Shown: positions 1 through 10,153 of the stretch, piece after piece | Layout: the number at the start of each line of letters is the position of its first letter | Numbering within the stretch: position 1 is the first letter of the stretch | The notes under the pieces: generated by a model | The model's input: the letters and a program-made list of their open reading frames with translations, nothing else | Databases searched by the model: none | What the model was told of the DNA's origin: nothing | Assembly (NCBI GenBank): GCA_947644325.1 | Contig: CANRZD010000007.1 | Coordinates: 1 to 42,848 of the forward strand | Direction: 5' to 3' | From: an uncultured Clostridia bacterium | GTDB taxonomy: Bacteria; Bacillota; Clostridia; Oscillospirales; Acutalibacteraceae | DNA: 42,848 nt | Made by a program: the position numbers and the translations under genes

Positions 1-115
1 GGGGGCGGGGGGGGGGGGGTCTGGGGGTTATGTTTCCCCTGGGTCCACCCCCCCCATTGGGGGCGCCCGGGCCCCGGGGGCCCCCCGGGCCCACGGCCCC
101 CGCCTGCGGCCTTAC
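1..115. other. G/C homopolymer low-complexity window edge
   Basis: Runs of G and C alternate here, including a G-run of about a dozen bases near the start and strings such as GGGCCCCGGGGGCCCCCC. No coding signal or promoter is visible. It lies just upstream of a well-formed gene with a ribosome binding site. Such sequence at an edge is often a poorly resolved contig end, but a genuine G-rich intergenic region cannot be excluded; a second G-rich tract occurs at 21691-21760. Confidence 0.6.
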
Positions 116-164
116 CTTAAACCGGGTCTTTTACGACCTGCCCTGACCCCACAGAAAGGAGCCG

Positions 165-1469
165 ATGCCCGTGGCAAAGCATAATAAGCACGAGGAGCCC
201 CGCATCATCCGCCTGGAGGACTACCGAAAGCCCCCCGAAGACGAGCCCCAAACGGATACCGGGGCTGCCGCCGTCATAGAATATGAAGACGGGGAGGAGG
301 CAGAGGAGCCCCAGAAGGAAAAGCCCTCTGTCCCCAAGGCTGTGCCCAAGGCGGTGTACCAGGTGGCGGTGATCCTGCTGGTGCTGGTGGTGGGCCTGGC
401 GGTGTGGATGAACCGCACCCACCTGAACCCCGACTACATCCGCTCGTGGCTGAAGCTCCAGGTCACCGGGGCGGAGATCGGCGACGGCTTTCCCGTGCAG
501 ATCACCGGCTCTGAAGTGTCGGAATCCAACTTCCTCTCTCAGGGCAGCCGGGCGGTGGTGCTCAGCGACACGGCCCTGAGCATCTTGAATTCCACCGGGC
601 GGGAGGACTTTTCCCTGCGCCACAGCCTGAACAGACCTGTGCTGAAGGCCGCGGAAAACCGCTATCTGCTCTTTAACAGCGGCAGCACCGGCTACCTGAC
701 CCTTTCCGGCCCCGACGTGGCCGTCAGCGCCGTGGAAGACCGGGACATCCTCACCGGGGCCATCGCCCAGAACGGCCGCTACGCCCTGGCGGTGCAGGGC
801 TCCAGCGGCGCCTCGGATTTGAACGTCTACCAGAAGGACGGGACATTGCAGTACCACTACTCTTTGGCCTGGGACTACATAACCGCCGTGGCCCTCAACT
901 ACGACGGGGCCTATGGGGCCGTGTGCACCGTGCGTAGCGAAAAGGGCTCGCTGGTCTCCAAGGTGTTCATCTTTGACTTCACGGACCCGGAGCCCATCGC
1001 CCAGTATGAGACCCGGGAAAACCTGCTGTTGGCGGCCTACTGGGGGGAAAGCGGCTCTATCTTCGCGGTGGGGGACACGGCCCTTCTCATGGCCAGCTCC
1101 TCTGACTACGAGTTTACGGAAACCAGCTACCAGGGCCGCCAGCTGACGGCCTTCCAGCTGGGGCTGGGCAAGGCCTTCCTGTCCATCTCGGCCTATGAGC
1201 ACGCCGGGGCCAGCACCCTCTTTGTGTACGCCCCGGGGCAGGAGGAGCCCCTGCGCATCGAGGTTGAAAAGCGCATAGAGGCTGTCTCTGCCTACGGGGG
1301 CACGGTGGGGCTCCTTCTGGGGGACGAGGCGGTGTTCTACGACTATTCCACCGGCAAGGAGCTGGGCCGGGCCCAGGCCGGGGGCGACGCCAAGACCCTG
1401 GCCCTCTATAGCGAGAGCGGCGCCTATGTGCTGGGGGTCAGCGAGGTGCGGGCCGTGCATATCGGCTGA
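165..1469 (+). CDS. DUF5711-type membrane-anchored protein
   Basis: 434-residue protein. About 60 hydrophilic, acidic N-terminal residues are followed by one membrane segment (about 64-82) and roughly 350 extracytoplasmic residues of repetitive beta-rich sequence that looks like a beta-propeller. This architecture matches the DUF5711 family of Clostridia, whose function is unknown. The ATG at 165 is chosen because AGAAAGGAG lies a few bases upstream. The next gene has its own promoter, so this gene need not be co-transcribed with it. A cell-envelope role is inferred only from topology. A long antisense frame across the gene is a GC-driven shadow. Confidence 0.8.
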   Translation: MPVAKHNKHEEPRIIRLEDYRKPPEDEPQTDTGAAAVIEYEDGEEAEEPQKEKPSVPKAVPKAVYQVAVILLVLVVGLAVWMNRTHLNPDYIRSWLKLQVTGAEIGDGFPVQITGSEVSESNFLSQGSRAVVLSDTALSILNSTGREDFSLRHSLNRPVLKAAENRYLLFNSGSTGYLTLSGPDVAVSAVEDRDILTGAIAQNGRYALAVQGSSGASDLNVYQKDGTLQYHYSLAWDYITAVALNYDGAYGAVCTVRSEKGSLVSKVFIFDFTDPEPIAQYETRENLLLAAYWGESGSIFAVGDTALLMASSSDYEFTETSYQGRQLTAFQLGLGKAFLSISAYEHAGASTLFVYAPGQEEPLRIEVEKRIEAVSAYGGTVGLLLGDEAVFYDYSTGKELGRAQAGGDAKTLALYSESGAYVLGVSEVRAVHIG

Positions 1470-1510
1470 GCTGTCAGGAGCCTGTAAGATATCTGTAAGG
1501 CAGGCGGGGC

Positions 1511-1539
1511 TTGTGAAAAACGGGGAATTGTGCTATATT
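1511..1539 (+). promoter_or_regulatory. Sigma-A-type promoter of the cvpA-like gene
   Basis: TTGTGA at 1511-1516, a 17-base spacer and TATATT at 1534-1539, in a locally AT-rich stretch. The start codon at 1576 follows after a short leader with a G-rich ribosome binding site. Confidence 0.65.
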
Positions 1540-1575
1540 TATAAAGAAGAATTTTGAAAAAGGGGGGCGGGCCCG

Positions 1576-2277
1576 ATGCCGTATGTGTTGGACCTCATAT
1601 TGTTCGGGGTGTTCGTGCTGTTTGTGATCATGGGGGTGCTGCGGGGGTTTTTCCGGTCCATCGTGCAGTTTTTGGGGGCTGTTATCGCCGCGTGCCTGTC
1701 GGCGGCCCTGGGGGGCATGGCCGCCCAGTGGCTTTTTGACACCCTGTTCCGGGGGGCCCTTATAGAGCGCGTGCAGGCGTCTCTCAGTTCTCTGGGCACC
1801 AGCGACGCCCTTTCCTCTGTGGAGAACCTGCTCTACTCCCTGCCCGACTTCCTGGTGCGGGCCCTGGAGGACGCGGGGGTCACGGCCTCCTCCATCCGGG
1901 GGGGGATTGCAAACGGCAGCGCCATGGCGGCGGAAAGCATCGTGTCGCTTCTGGCCCCTACGTTCATAAGCTTTTTGAAAGTGCTGGCGGTCATCGTCAT
2001 CTTCGCCCTGCTGATGGTGGTGGTGCGCATCCTGGCGGAGGTGCTCTCCAGTGTTCTGCGCCTGCCGGTGCTGGGCACTCTCGACAGCATACTGGGGGGC
2101 GTGTGCGGCTTTCTGATGGCCCTTGTCATGGTGTGGATCGTGCTGGCGGCGGTACAGGTCTTCGTGCCCATGCTGGACAGCGCCGCCCAGTCGAAGCTCT
2201 ACGGGGCTTTGGACGACTCCATCATCGCGGGCATCTTCGTGAACATGAACCCCTTAAGGGGCTTATTCACAGTGTGA
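1576..2277 (+). CDS. CvpA family membrane protein
   Basis: 233 residues with about four hydrophobic segments. The N-terminal pattern VLDLILFGVFVLFVIMGVLR, followed by GFFRSIVQFLG, is the typical first helix and glycine/arginine-rich turn of the CvpA (colicin V production / YshB) family. In Firmicutes these are small integral membrane proteins of poorly defined envelope function. The central part (about 75-125) is an extracytoplasmic loop before two further helices. It is followed after 39 bases by the phosphatidyltransferase gene with no terminator between them, so the two are probably one transcript from the promoter at 1511-1539. Confidence 0.8.
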   Translation: MPYVLDLILFGVFVLFVIMGVLRGFFRSIVQFLGAVIAACLSAALGGMAAQWLFDTLFRGALIERVQASLSSLGTSDALSSVENLLYSLPDFLVRALEDAGVTASSIRGGIANGSAMAAESIVSLLAPTFISFLKVLAVIVIFALLMVVVRILAEVLSSVLRLPVLGTLDSILGGVCGFLMALVMVWIVLAAVQVFVPMLDSAAQSKLYGALDDSIIAGIFVNMNPLRGLFTV

Positions 2278-2316
2278 TAAAAGGAAAAAGGATTTGAAGG
2301 AAGGGAAAAGAAGGGA

Positions 2317-2958
2317 ATGTCCCGAGAAAAGAAGCCAAGGAATCAAAATCTGACCGTGCCCAACGCCCTGTCCGTGCTGCGCATCCTCATCGTGCCGCCC
2401 TTTGCCTGGTGCTTTCTGCACGACAGGCTCGCCTGGGCGGTGGGGCTCTTGCTGCTCTCGGGCCTGTCTGACATGCTCGACGGACTCATCGCCCGGAAGT
2501 TTAACCAGATCACCGAGCTGGGGAAGATCTTAGACCCCTTTGCCGACAAGCTGACCCAGGGCGTGGTGGCCCTGTGCCTGGCCCTCAAGTTCCCTATGAT
2601 AGGCCCGGTGCTGGGGCTCTTTATCGCAAAGGAGCTTCTTATGCTCTGCTGCGCCCTGGTGCTCCTCAAAAAGCACAAGCGCCCGGGGGCCGCCAAGTGG
2701 TACGGCAAGGCGGCCACGGTGATGTTCTACGTGTCCGTGTCCGTCATCGTCGTCATGGATGGGCTGGCCCTGGCCCCCAGCCCCCAGGTGTTCTACACGG
2801 TGTCCTTTGTGCTGCTGATCCTTACGGGCGTGATGATGTTCTATTCGGCCTTCCGCTATTCCCAGATCTTCTTCGCCCTGCTGCACTCTACAGACGAGGA
2901 GGACCAGTTGGACCTGCCCGGGGAGATACATACAAAAAAAGGCCCCCCGGCGGCTTGA
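2317..2958 (+). CDS. pgsA: CDP-alcohol phosphatidyltransferase (PgsA-like)
   Basis: 213-residue membrane enzyme. It carries the complete CDP-alcohol phosphotransferase signature D-x2-DG-x2-AR-x8-G-x3-D-x3-D: D52, D55, G56, A59, R60, G69, D73 and D77. This motif binds the metal and the CDP-diacylglycerol. Several hydrophobic helices follow. The most likely reaction is CDP-diacylglycerol plus glycerol-3-phosphate to phosphatidylglycerophosphate, the first committed step to phosphatidylglycerol and cardiolipin. Cardiolipin- or phosphatidylserine-synthase relatives share the motif, so the acceptor is inferred. The stop codon lies inside a terminator hairpin. Confidence 0.8.
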   Translation: MSREKKPRNQNLTVPNALSVLRILIVPPFAWCFLHDRLAWAVGLLLLSGLSDMLDGLIARKFNQITELGKILDPFADKLTQGVVALCLALKFPMIGPVLGLFIAKELLMLCCALVLLKKHKRPGAAKWYGKAATVMFYVSVSVIVVMDGLALAPSPQVFYTVSFVLLILTGVMMFYSAFRYSQIFFALLHSTDEEDQLDLPGEIHTKKGPPAA

Positions 2959-2969
2959 GCGGGGCCTTT
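2938..2969 (+). terminator. Terminator overlapping the pgsA stop codon
   Basis: AAAGGCCCC (2938-2946) pairs perfectly with GGGGCCTTT (2961-2969) around a 14-base loop containing the TGA stop. The preceding A-run makes it usable on both strands; the 3' T-tract is short. Confidence 0.6.
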
Positions 2970-3022
2970 GGGGCATACTACTGGCGCGGCCGCTGTAAAT
3001 CTTTTGTTAATTTTTGAGACTT

Positions 3023-3053
3023 CCCCCACAAGGTACTTGCGTGGGGGCGTTTT
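3023..3053 (+). promoter_or_regulatory. GC-rich inverted repeat before the clp gene
   Basis: CCCCCAC (3023-3029) pairs with GTGGGGG (3041-3047), and the inner CAAG-GTA-CTTG extends the pairing with a two-base bulge. CGTTTT follows. It may be a second terminator for the upstream operon or an operator, because its right arm overlaps the -35 element at 3037-3042. Confidence 0.5.
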
Positions 3054-3065
3054 CATCGGTATAAT
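3037..3065 (+). promoter_or_regulatory. Sigma-A-type promoter of the ClpE-like gene
   Basis: TTGCGT at 3037-3042, a 17-base spacer and a consensus TATAAT at 3060-3065. No CtsR heptad repeat or CIRCE element is visible around it, so control by those heat-shock repressors is not supported. Confidence 0.7.
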
Positions 3066-3106
3066 AATACTTGAGAAAATGTGCCCAAAGAAAGGAACCA
3101 CGCGTT

Positions 3107-5398
<2,292 letters not shown>

Positions 5399-5407
5399 GG
5401 GAAGACC

Positions 5408-5431
5408 GGCCGGACCCGGCCATAAAATTTT
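5408..5431 (+). terminator. Possible weak terminator after the clp gene
   Basis: GGCCG (5408-5412) and CGGCC (5417-5421) form a short GC hairpin followed by ATAAAATTTT. The stem is only five pairs, so read-through into the next gene is plausible. Confidence 0.3.
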
Positions 5432-5449
5432 CGAAAGGATGTATGGGAA

Positions 5450-5989
5450 ATGAGCAAGACCTATGAAATGGAGATCGCGGGCTGCAGGCGGGCGCTGCCT
5501 ATCTGCCCCATCGACGAGCACCTGGACATCGCGGGGTTCGTGATGTTTGGCGACGTGGAGGTCACCGAGCAGGCGGCAAAGGCCCTTCTGGAGAAGTGCC
5601 CGGAGCACGACGTGATCGTCACGGCGGAGAGCAAGGGCATCCCCCTGGCCTACGAGATGGCCCGCATCGGCTGCCGCAATTACGTGGTGGCCCGCAAGGG
5701 CGTGAAGGCCTACATGGAGGACCCCATCCACGTGGAGGTAAAGTCCATCACCACCGACCACGTGCAGAAGCTGTATCTGTCCAAGGCCGACTGCGAAAAT
5801 CTCAGGGGCAAGCGCATCCTCATTGTAGACGACGTGATCTCCACCGGCGAGTCGTTGGCGGCCATAGAGGAGCTTTTGCACCAGATCGGCGGCCAGGTGG
5901 TGGGCAAGGCCTGCGTGCTGGCCGAGGGCGACGCCAAGGACCGGGACGACATCCTTTTCCTGGAGCCGCTTCCCTTATTCTTCAAGTAA
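5450..5989 (+). CDS. Phosphoribosyltransferase, APRT-like
   Basis: 179-residue type I phosphoribosyltransferase. The PRPP-binding loop IVDDVISTGES sits near residues 124-134, with the two acidic residues followed by the TGxS turn. VIVTAESKGIPLAYEMAR near 55-72 matches the conserved strand and helix of adenine/xanthine phosphoribosyltransferases. It would transfer ribose-5-phosphate from PRPP to a purine base for salvage. Base specificity cannot be read from the sequence, so no symbol is given. GAAAGGATG precedes the ATG. The gene lies between the clp gene and comEC, with only three bases before the latter. Confidence 0.8.
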   Translation: MSKTYEMEIAGCRRALPICPIDEHLDIAGFVMFGDVEVTEQAAKALLEKCPEHDVIVTAESKGIPLAYEMARIGCRNYVVARKGVKAYMEDPIHVEVKSITTDHVQKLYLSKADCENLRGKRILIVDDVISTGESLAAIEELLHQIGGQVVGKACVLAEGDAKDRDDILFLEPLPLFFK

Positions 5990-5992
5990 ACC

Positions 5993-8125
5993 GTGGCGCG
6001 CCCCTTTGCGGCGCTGGGCTTTTCCGTCTACGGGGCGCTGCTTCTTGCGGCCATGGGCGGGCCCGGCGCCCTGTGGGCTGTGCTGTGGGCCGGGGCCGGC
6101 GCGGGGCTTTGCTGGGCGGGCGTCCGGCTGGCGGCGGCAAAATGGCCCGAAAACCGGCGTTTGGCGGCTTTAGCAGGGGTGTTCGCAAAGCGGACGCCCC
6201 TCTTTGCCATGGTGTGCCTGCTGATAATTGGGGCCCTTGCCCACTACCAGTACCGCTATGAGACCCAGGTGCTGCCCGCAGAACAGTGGGACGGGAAGAA
6301 ATGCGCCGTAAAGGCCCGGGTGCTGGACTACCCCGAGGCCCGCTACCACCGCTACTACTACCGCCTGCGGGTAGAGGAGGTGGACAAGACCGCCGTGAAG
6401 CCCTTTACCATCCGGCTGTCGGCGGCGCTGCCCCTGTACTGCGAGCCCTATGACTGGGTGGAGTGCCCGGTGGGCTTTTACGCCTTTGACGGCGGGGGGC
6501 CCTACTCTGTGCGGCAGATGCGCCTGGCAAACGGCTATGAGCTGGGCGGGTACTTAGCCGGGGGCGGGGGTACGCGCATCCCCTGTGGGGAGCCTTCATT
6601 GGGAAAGGCCCTGGCGGCCCTGCGAAGGGCGCTGTCCCGGGAATTTTCCCGGCTGCTGCCAAAGGACGAGGCCGGGCTCATGCAGGCCATGCTGCTGGGA
6701 AAGAAGGACAGCTTACTGGAAGACGCCTACGAAGATTTCCGGCTGATTGGCTGCGCCCATCTGCTGGCGGTGTCGGGCCTGCACGTGGGGGCGGTGGCGG
6801 GCCTTCTGGCCTTTCTTCTGGGGCGTACCCGGCTGCGGCCCCTGCCCCGGGGCCTGCTGAGCACTGCCGTGCTGCTGGGGTACTTGGCTGTCACAGGGTT
6901 CCCGGTGTCGGGGGTGCGGGCGTTTCTCATGTGCGCGGTACATTTACTGGGCCAGTGCCTGGGCCGCCGGGCGGACGGCGTGAACTCTTTGGGCCTGGCG
7001 CTTCTGCTCATCTGCCTGCAGGACCCCTTTTCCGGGGGCGACCTTTCCTTGGCCTTGTCGGTGTTCGCCACCTTGGGCATCCTTCTCTTTTCCGGCAGGA
7101 TACGGGACGCCCTTCTGGGGCCCCTAAGGAAATGGCCCAGGGCCCGGGCATTCTTCCGGCCCGCTGCCGGGGGGCTGGGGGTCACCCTGTCGGTGATGCT
7201 GTTCACGGTGCCCTGGCAGATCATCGCCTTCCGGGGGGTGTCGTACCTTTCGCCCCTTGCAAACCTCTTGCTGGCCGTGCCCTGCACGCTGCTCCTCTAC
7301 TGTTCGCTGCTGACACTGGTCTTTTCCCTGCTGCCGGGACTAGGGGCTTTGGCCCGGCCCTTCGGCTTCTGCGCGGGGCTTTTGTGTCGGCTGGCCCGGT
7401 GGGCGGCCGCCTCTCTGGCCGCTGTGCCCCGGGCCTACGTGTACCTGGGGCCGGTGGAGACGGTGGTTTTCCTGGGCCTCCTGGCCATTATCGTGATGCT
7501 GTGCATACGCTCCGCCAAGCCCCTGCGCTGGCGGCTGGCGGCGTTCTTTCTGGCCCTCTCCCTGCTAGGGCTCTCCTGCTGGCAGGAGGCCGTCACCCGG
7601 GGGACCGTCACCCTGGCCATGCAGGGCGGCGGGGACGACGCCTGTATCGCCCTTATCCGGGACCATGCGGCCGCCGTCTTACAGGTGGGAGAGCGGGAGG
7701 GCAGCTGCGTCTCCCTTCTGCGCCGGGGCCGGGTGGGCCGGGACACGGCCCTGTTCCTGCCCCAGGGGACGTACACCGGCCGGGACCTCTCCCCGGAGCA
7801 CATCGGCGCGCCAGTTTCCTTTGTGAGGCCCGGCGGGAGCTTCGAGGCCCTGCCCGGCCTTGTGGTCACTTACCGGGAGGACGGCAGCCTGGTTTTCGGG
7901 GCAAACGGGGCGGTTTTTTCGGTGGAATTCGCCAAAGAGGGGCCTGTGGTGCGGTTTGCGGGGGCAAACGCACAAAAAAGCCGTAAAAATTCGCCATTTA
8001 CTGTTGTGCTGTCAGATGCTATAATAGAGACAGCCCCTGAGGGCCTGCGGCTGGCCGTGAGCCCCCAGGGCGCCGTCAGGGTACTGGAGGGAAGCGAGTG
8101 GCCCGTATCAAGGAAGCAGAACTGA
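5993..8125 (+). CDS. comEC: ComEC/Rec2-like DNA uptake channel, no active MBL
   Basis: 710-residue polytopic membrane protein. The N-terminal DUF4131-like region with two to three helices and an OB-like loop is followed by the competence domain, recognisable from AHLLAVSGLHVGAVAGLLAF near 255-275 and from PVSGVRAFLM. In competent Firmicutes ComEC carries single-stranded DNA across the membrane. The last 190 residues correspond to the usual metallo-beta-lactamase domain, but the DVGQGD-like entry reads AMQGGGDDA and no HxHxDH metal motif exists. The GTG at 5993 lacks a clear ribosome binding site; coupling to the upstream gene is possible. The 3' end overlaps holA. Confidence 0.8.
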   Translation: MARPFAALGFSVYGALLLAAMGGPGALWAVLWAGAGAGLCWAGVRLAAAKWPENRRLAALAGVFAKRTPLFAMVCLLIIGALAHYQYRYETQVLPAEQWDGKKCAVKARVLDYPEARYHRYYYRLRVEEVDKTAVKPFTIRLSAALPLYCEPYDWVECPVGFYAFDGGGPYSVRQMRLANGYELGGYLAGGGGTRIPCGEPSLGKALAALRRALSREFSRLLPKDEAGLMQAMLLGKKDSLLEDAYEDFRLIGCAHLLAVSGLHVGAVAGLLAFLLGRTRLRPLPRGLLSTAVLLGYLAVTGFPVSGVRAFLMCAVHLLGQCLGRRADGVNSLGLALLLICLQDPFSGGDLSLALSVFATLGILLFSGRIRDALLGPLRKWPRARAFFRPAAGGLGVTLSVMLFTVPWQIIAFRGVSYLSPLANLLLAVPCTLLLYCSLLTLVFSLLPGLGALARPFGFCAGLLCRLARWAAASLAAVPRAYVYLGPVETVVFLGLLAIIVMLCIRSAKPLRWRLAAFFLALSLLGLSCWQEAVTRGTVTLAMQGGGDDACIALIRDHAAAVLQVGEREGSCVSLLRRGRVGRDTALFLPQGTYTGRDLSPEHIGAPVSFVRPGGSFEALPGLVVTYREDGSLVFGANGAVFSVEFAKEGPVVRFAGANAQKSRKNSPFTVVLSDAIIETAPEGLRLAVSPQGAVRVLEGSEWPVSRKQN

Positions 8126-9159
8126 AAAAGCAGCTGGCGTCGGGAGAGCTCTCCCCCCTGTACATCATAGCGGGGGAGGAAAAGCTCTTGGTGCGCAGTC
8201 TGGCCCAGAAGGTCATAGACGCGGCGGCGGGGGACGTTTTCCCGGAATTCAACCGCAACGAGCTGGACGGCGCCTGCGATATGGACCGCCTGGGGGACGC
8301 CTGCGCCGCCCTGCCCTTTATGGCCCCCCACAAGTGCGTGGCCGTGCAGGACATGGACATCCTGGAGCGGGGGCAGGAGGAGCTGGATAAGCTCTACAGC
8401 CTCTTTGAAGAGCTGCCGGAGACCACCACTTTGGTGCTGTGGTTCCCCACCACAGACCCCGCCGGGAAGCAGCAGAGCAATAAATGGAACAAGCTTTTGA
8501 GCGCCGCCGAGAAGCGGGGCAGCGTGCTGCTTCTGGGCAGGCGCACGCCGGAGGAGCTTCGGGAGGAGCTAGCCCGCCGGGCAAAGAAAATGGGCTGCAC
8601 CCTGCCCCCCGGCAGCTGCCGTTTGCTGTTGGAGTACGCCGGGGCGGACCTGCACCGGCTTTTGGGGGAGCTTGAGAAGCTGTGCGCCTACACCCTGGGC
8701 CTGGGGGGCACGGAGATCACCCCCGCCGCCATAGAGCAGCTGGTGCCAAAGAGCACGGAGATCACGGTCTTCCGCATGGTGGACGCTTTGGTGGAGGGAA
8801 ACTACCAGCGGGCCTACAGCCTCTTGGAGGCGCTTTTCGCCCAGAAGGAGAAGCCCGTGGCCATCTTAGGGGCCCTCTCTACGGCCTATATGGATATGTA
8901 CCGGGTGCTGGGCGCCCAGGACAGCGGCCTGCCCCCCACGGCCCCCATGGACTACGGGGACTATAAGGGCAAGGACTTCCGCCTGCGCCGGGCCCAGAAG
9001 AACCTGCGCCGGCTCAGCGCCCTGCAGCTGCACCGGTGCCTGGGGCTGCTCTTGGAGGCCGATTTGGCGCTGAAGGGCTCCCGGCTTTCCGACCGGCTCA
9101 TTTTAGACAGCCTCGTCGGCCGGCTGCTTTTGTGCTGCGCACAGGGGGCGGACCGATGA
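8098..9159 (+). CDS. holA: DNA polymerase III delta subunit
   Basis: 353 residues, the usual length for HolA. ELSPLYIIAGEEKLLVRSLA near the N terminus and a central EITVFRMVDALVEGNYQRAY segment are characteristic of the clamp-loader delta subunit, which opens the beta clamp and loads it on primed DNA. The start is a GTG overlapping the end of comEC by 28 bases; GGAGG at 8087-8091 gives it a well-spaced ribosome binding site. The comEC-holA order is common in Firmicutes. The stop overlaps the next gene's start in an ATGA arrangement, so translation is probably coupled. Confidence 0.9.
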   Translation: MARIKEAELKKQLASGELSPLYIIAGEEKLLVRSLAQKVIDAAAGDVFPEFNRNELDGACDMDRLGDACAALPFMAPHKCVAVQDMDILERGQEELDKLYSLFEELPETTTLVLWFPTTDPAGKQQSNKWNKLLSAAEKRGSVLLLGRRTPEELREELARRAKKMGCTLPPGSCRLLLEYAGADLHRLLGELEKLCAYTLGLGGTEITPAAIEQLVPKSTEITVFRMVDALVEGNYQRAYSLLEALFAQKEKPVAILGALSTAYMDMYRVLGAQDSGLPPTAPMDYGDYKGKDFRLRRAQKNLRRLSALQLHRCLGLLLEADLALKGSRLSDRLILDSLVGRLLLCCAQGADR

Positions 9160-9821
9160 AAATAAAGCTGAGAGAAGCCGTGGTGGTAGAGGGGCGCTAT
9201 GACAAGAGCCGCCTTTCCTCCCTGATAGACGGGGTCATCATAGAGACAAGGGGCTTCGGCGTTTTCAGGGACAAGGAGCTCATGGCGCTCCTGCGAAGGC
9301 TCGCAAAAGAGCGGGGGCTCATCGTGCTCACAGACAGCGACGGCGCGGGGTTTCTCATACGCTCGAAGCTCTCGGCCTGCATTCCCCCAGGTGAGCTCAA
9401 GCACGCCTACATCCCCGACGTATACGGCAAGGAGCGCCGGAAGGCAAAGCCCTCTAAGGAAGGGAAGCTGGGGGTGGAGGGCCTGCCCCTGCCCGTTTTG
9501 AAGGAGGCCCTTATACGGGCGGGGGCCCACATAGAGGGAGAAGAGGGCCCTCCGGCCCGGGCCCGGGGGGGCGTCACGAAGGCGGACTTTTACGACCTTT
9601 CCCTTACCGGCGCCCCGGACAGCGCAGAGAGACGGCAGGCCCTGCAGAGGGAGCTGGGCCTGCCCGGGCGGCTCTCGGCAAACGGCCTCTTGCAGGCTGT
9701 GAACGCCCTGTATGGGCGGGAGGAATTTATCCGGCTGGCCCGCGGGCTTTCAGCCGCAGGAAATAAGGAGGACGCGGAAGATGGAACTGAACAGACAGGT
9801 GCTGGACGACGTGAAGTTTGA
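9156..9821 (+). CDS. Toprim / DUF4093 protein, RNase M5-like
   Basis: 221 residues. The Toprim fold is visible as VVVEGRYDKSRL near residues 7-18 (catalytic Glu) and LTDSDGAGFLIRSKL near 57-71 (metal-binding DxD). This is the arrangement of ribonuclease M5, which matures 5S rRNA in Firmicutes. The C-terminal half resembles DUF4093, found in clostridial RnmV-like proteins. Start ATG 9156 overlaps the holA stop; a longer in-frame opening inside holA is ignored. Its 3' end overlaps the DivIVA-like gene by 41 bases. Activity on 5S rRNA is inferred from the family, so no symbol is given. Confidence 0.75.
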   Translation: MKIKLREAVVVEGRYDKSRLSSLIDGVIIETRGFGVFRDKELMALLRRLAKERGLIVLTDSDGAGFLIRSKLSACIPPGELKHAYIPDVYGKERRKAKPSKEGKLGVEGLPLPVLKEALIRAGAHIEGEEGPPARARGGVTKADFYDLSLTGAPDSAERRQALQRELGLPGRLSANGLLQAVNALYGREEFIRLARGLSAAGNKEDAEDGTEQTGAGRREV

Positions 9822-10143
9822 GACAAAGGGCCGCTGGTACAACGCCGACCAGGTGGACGAATTTTTGGAGGAGCTGGCCGAGAGCGTGGACCAGGCCCAG
9901 GCCGAGGTGGCCCATCTGCGGGGGGAGCTGCGCAGCCTTAAAAGCGAGATACGCACCGTGCGCGCCGAAAAGAGCCAGCTGGAGCACCGCCGCGACTACG
10001 AGCTGGAGCGGGAGCAGAGCCGCCTTTTAGAAGACGTGAAGGCCTTAAAGCAGTTCAGGGAGCAGTTCAGGCGGGCCATAGAGCAGGACGCCCGGCAGCT
10101 CATGGACCAGGTGCGGTCCATGGGCTCTGACCGGCTGCTGTGA
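9781..10143 (+). CDS. DivIVA-like coiled-coil protein
   Basis: 120-residue, highly charged protein. The N-terminal RWYNADQVDEFLEELAESVD resembles the DivIVA/GpsB lipid-binding motif (aromatic residue, then VDxFL). The remainder is a continuous coiled coil with heptads of Leu, Glu, Arg and Lys. DivIVA-domain proteins recruit cell-division or wall-synthesis factors to curved membranes. AAGGAGG at 9765-9771 lies nine bases before the ATG, supporting the start inside the upstream reading frame. Its function here is inferred from the motif only. Confidence 0.65.
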   Translation: MELNRQVLDDVKFETKGRWYNADQVDEFLEELAESVDQAQAEVAHLRGELRSLKSEIRTVRAEKSQLEHRRDYELEREQSRLLEDVKALKQFREQFRRAIEQDARQLMDQVRSMGSDRLL

Positions 10144-10153
10144 GGGCGGGGCT

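Noticed and set aside
117-1460. A 447-codon reverse frame opposite the DUF5711 gene
   Set aside because: It mirrors the real gene, has low-complexity composition (Gly, His, Val, Arg) and no ribosome binding site; it is a product of high GC content.
2990-3106. CtsR or CIRCE heat-shock operator before the clp gene
   Set aside because: No GGTCAAA tandem heptads or TTAGCACTC inverted repeat could be found in the upstream region.
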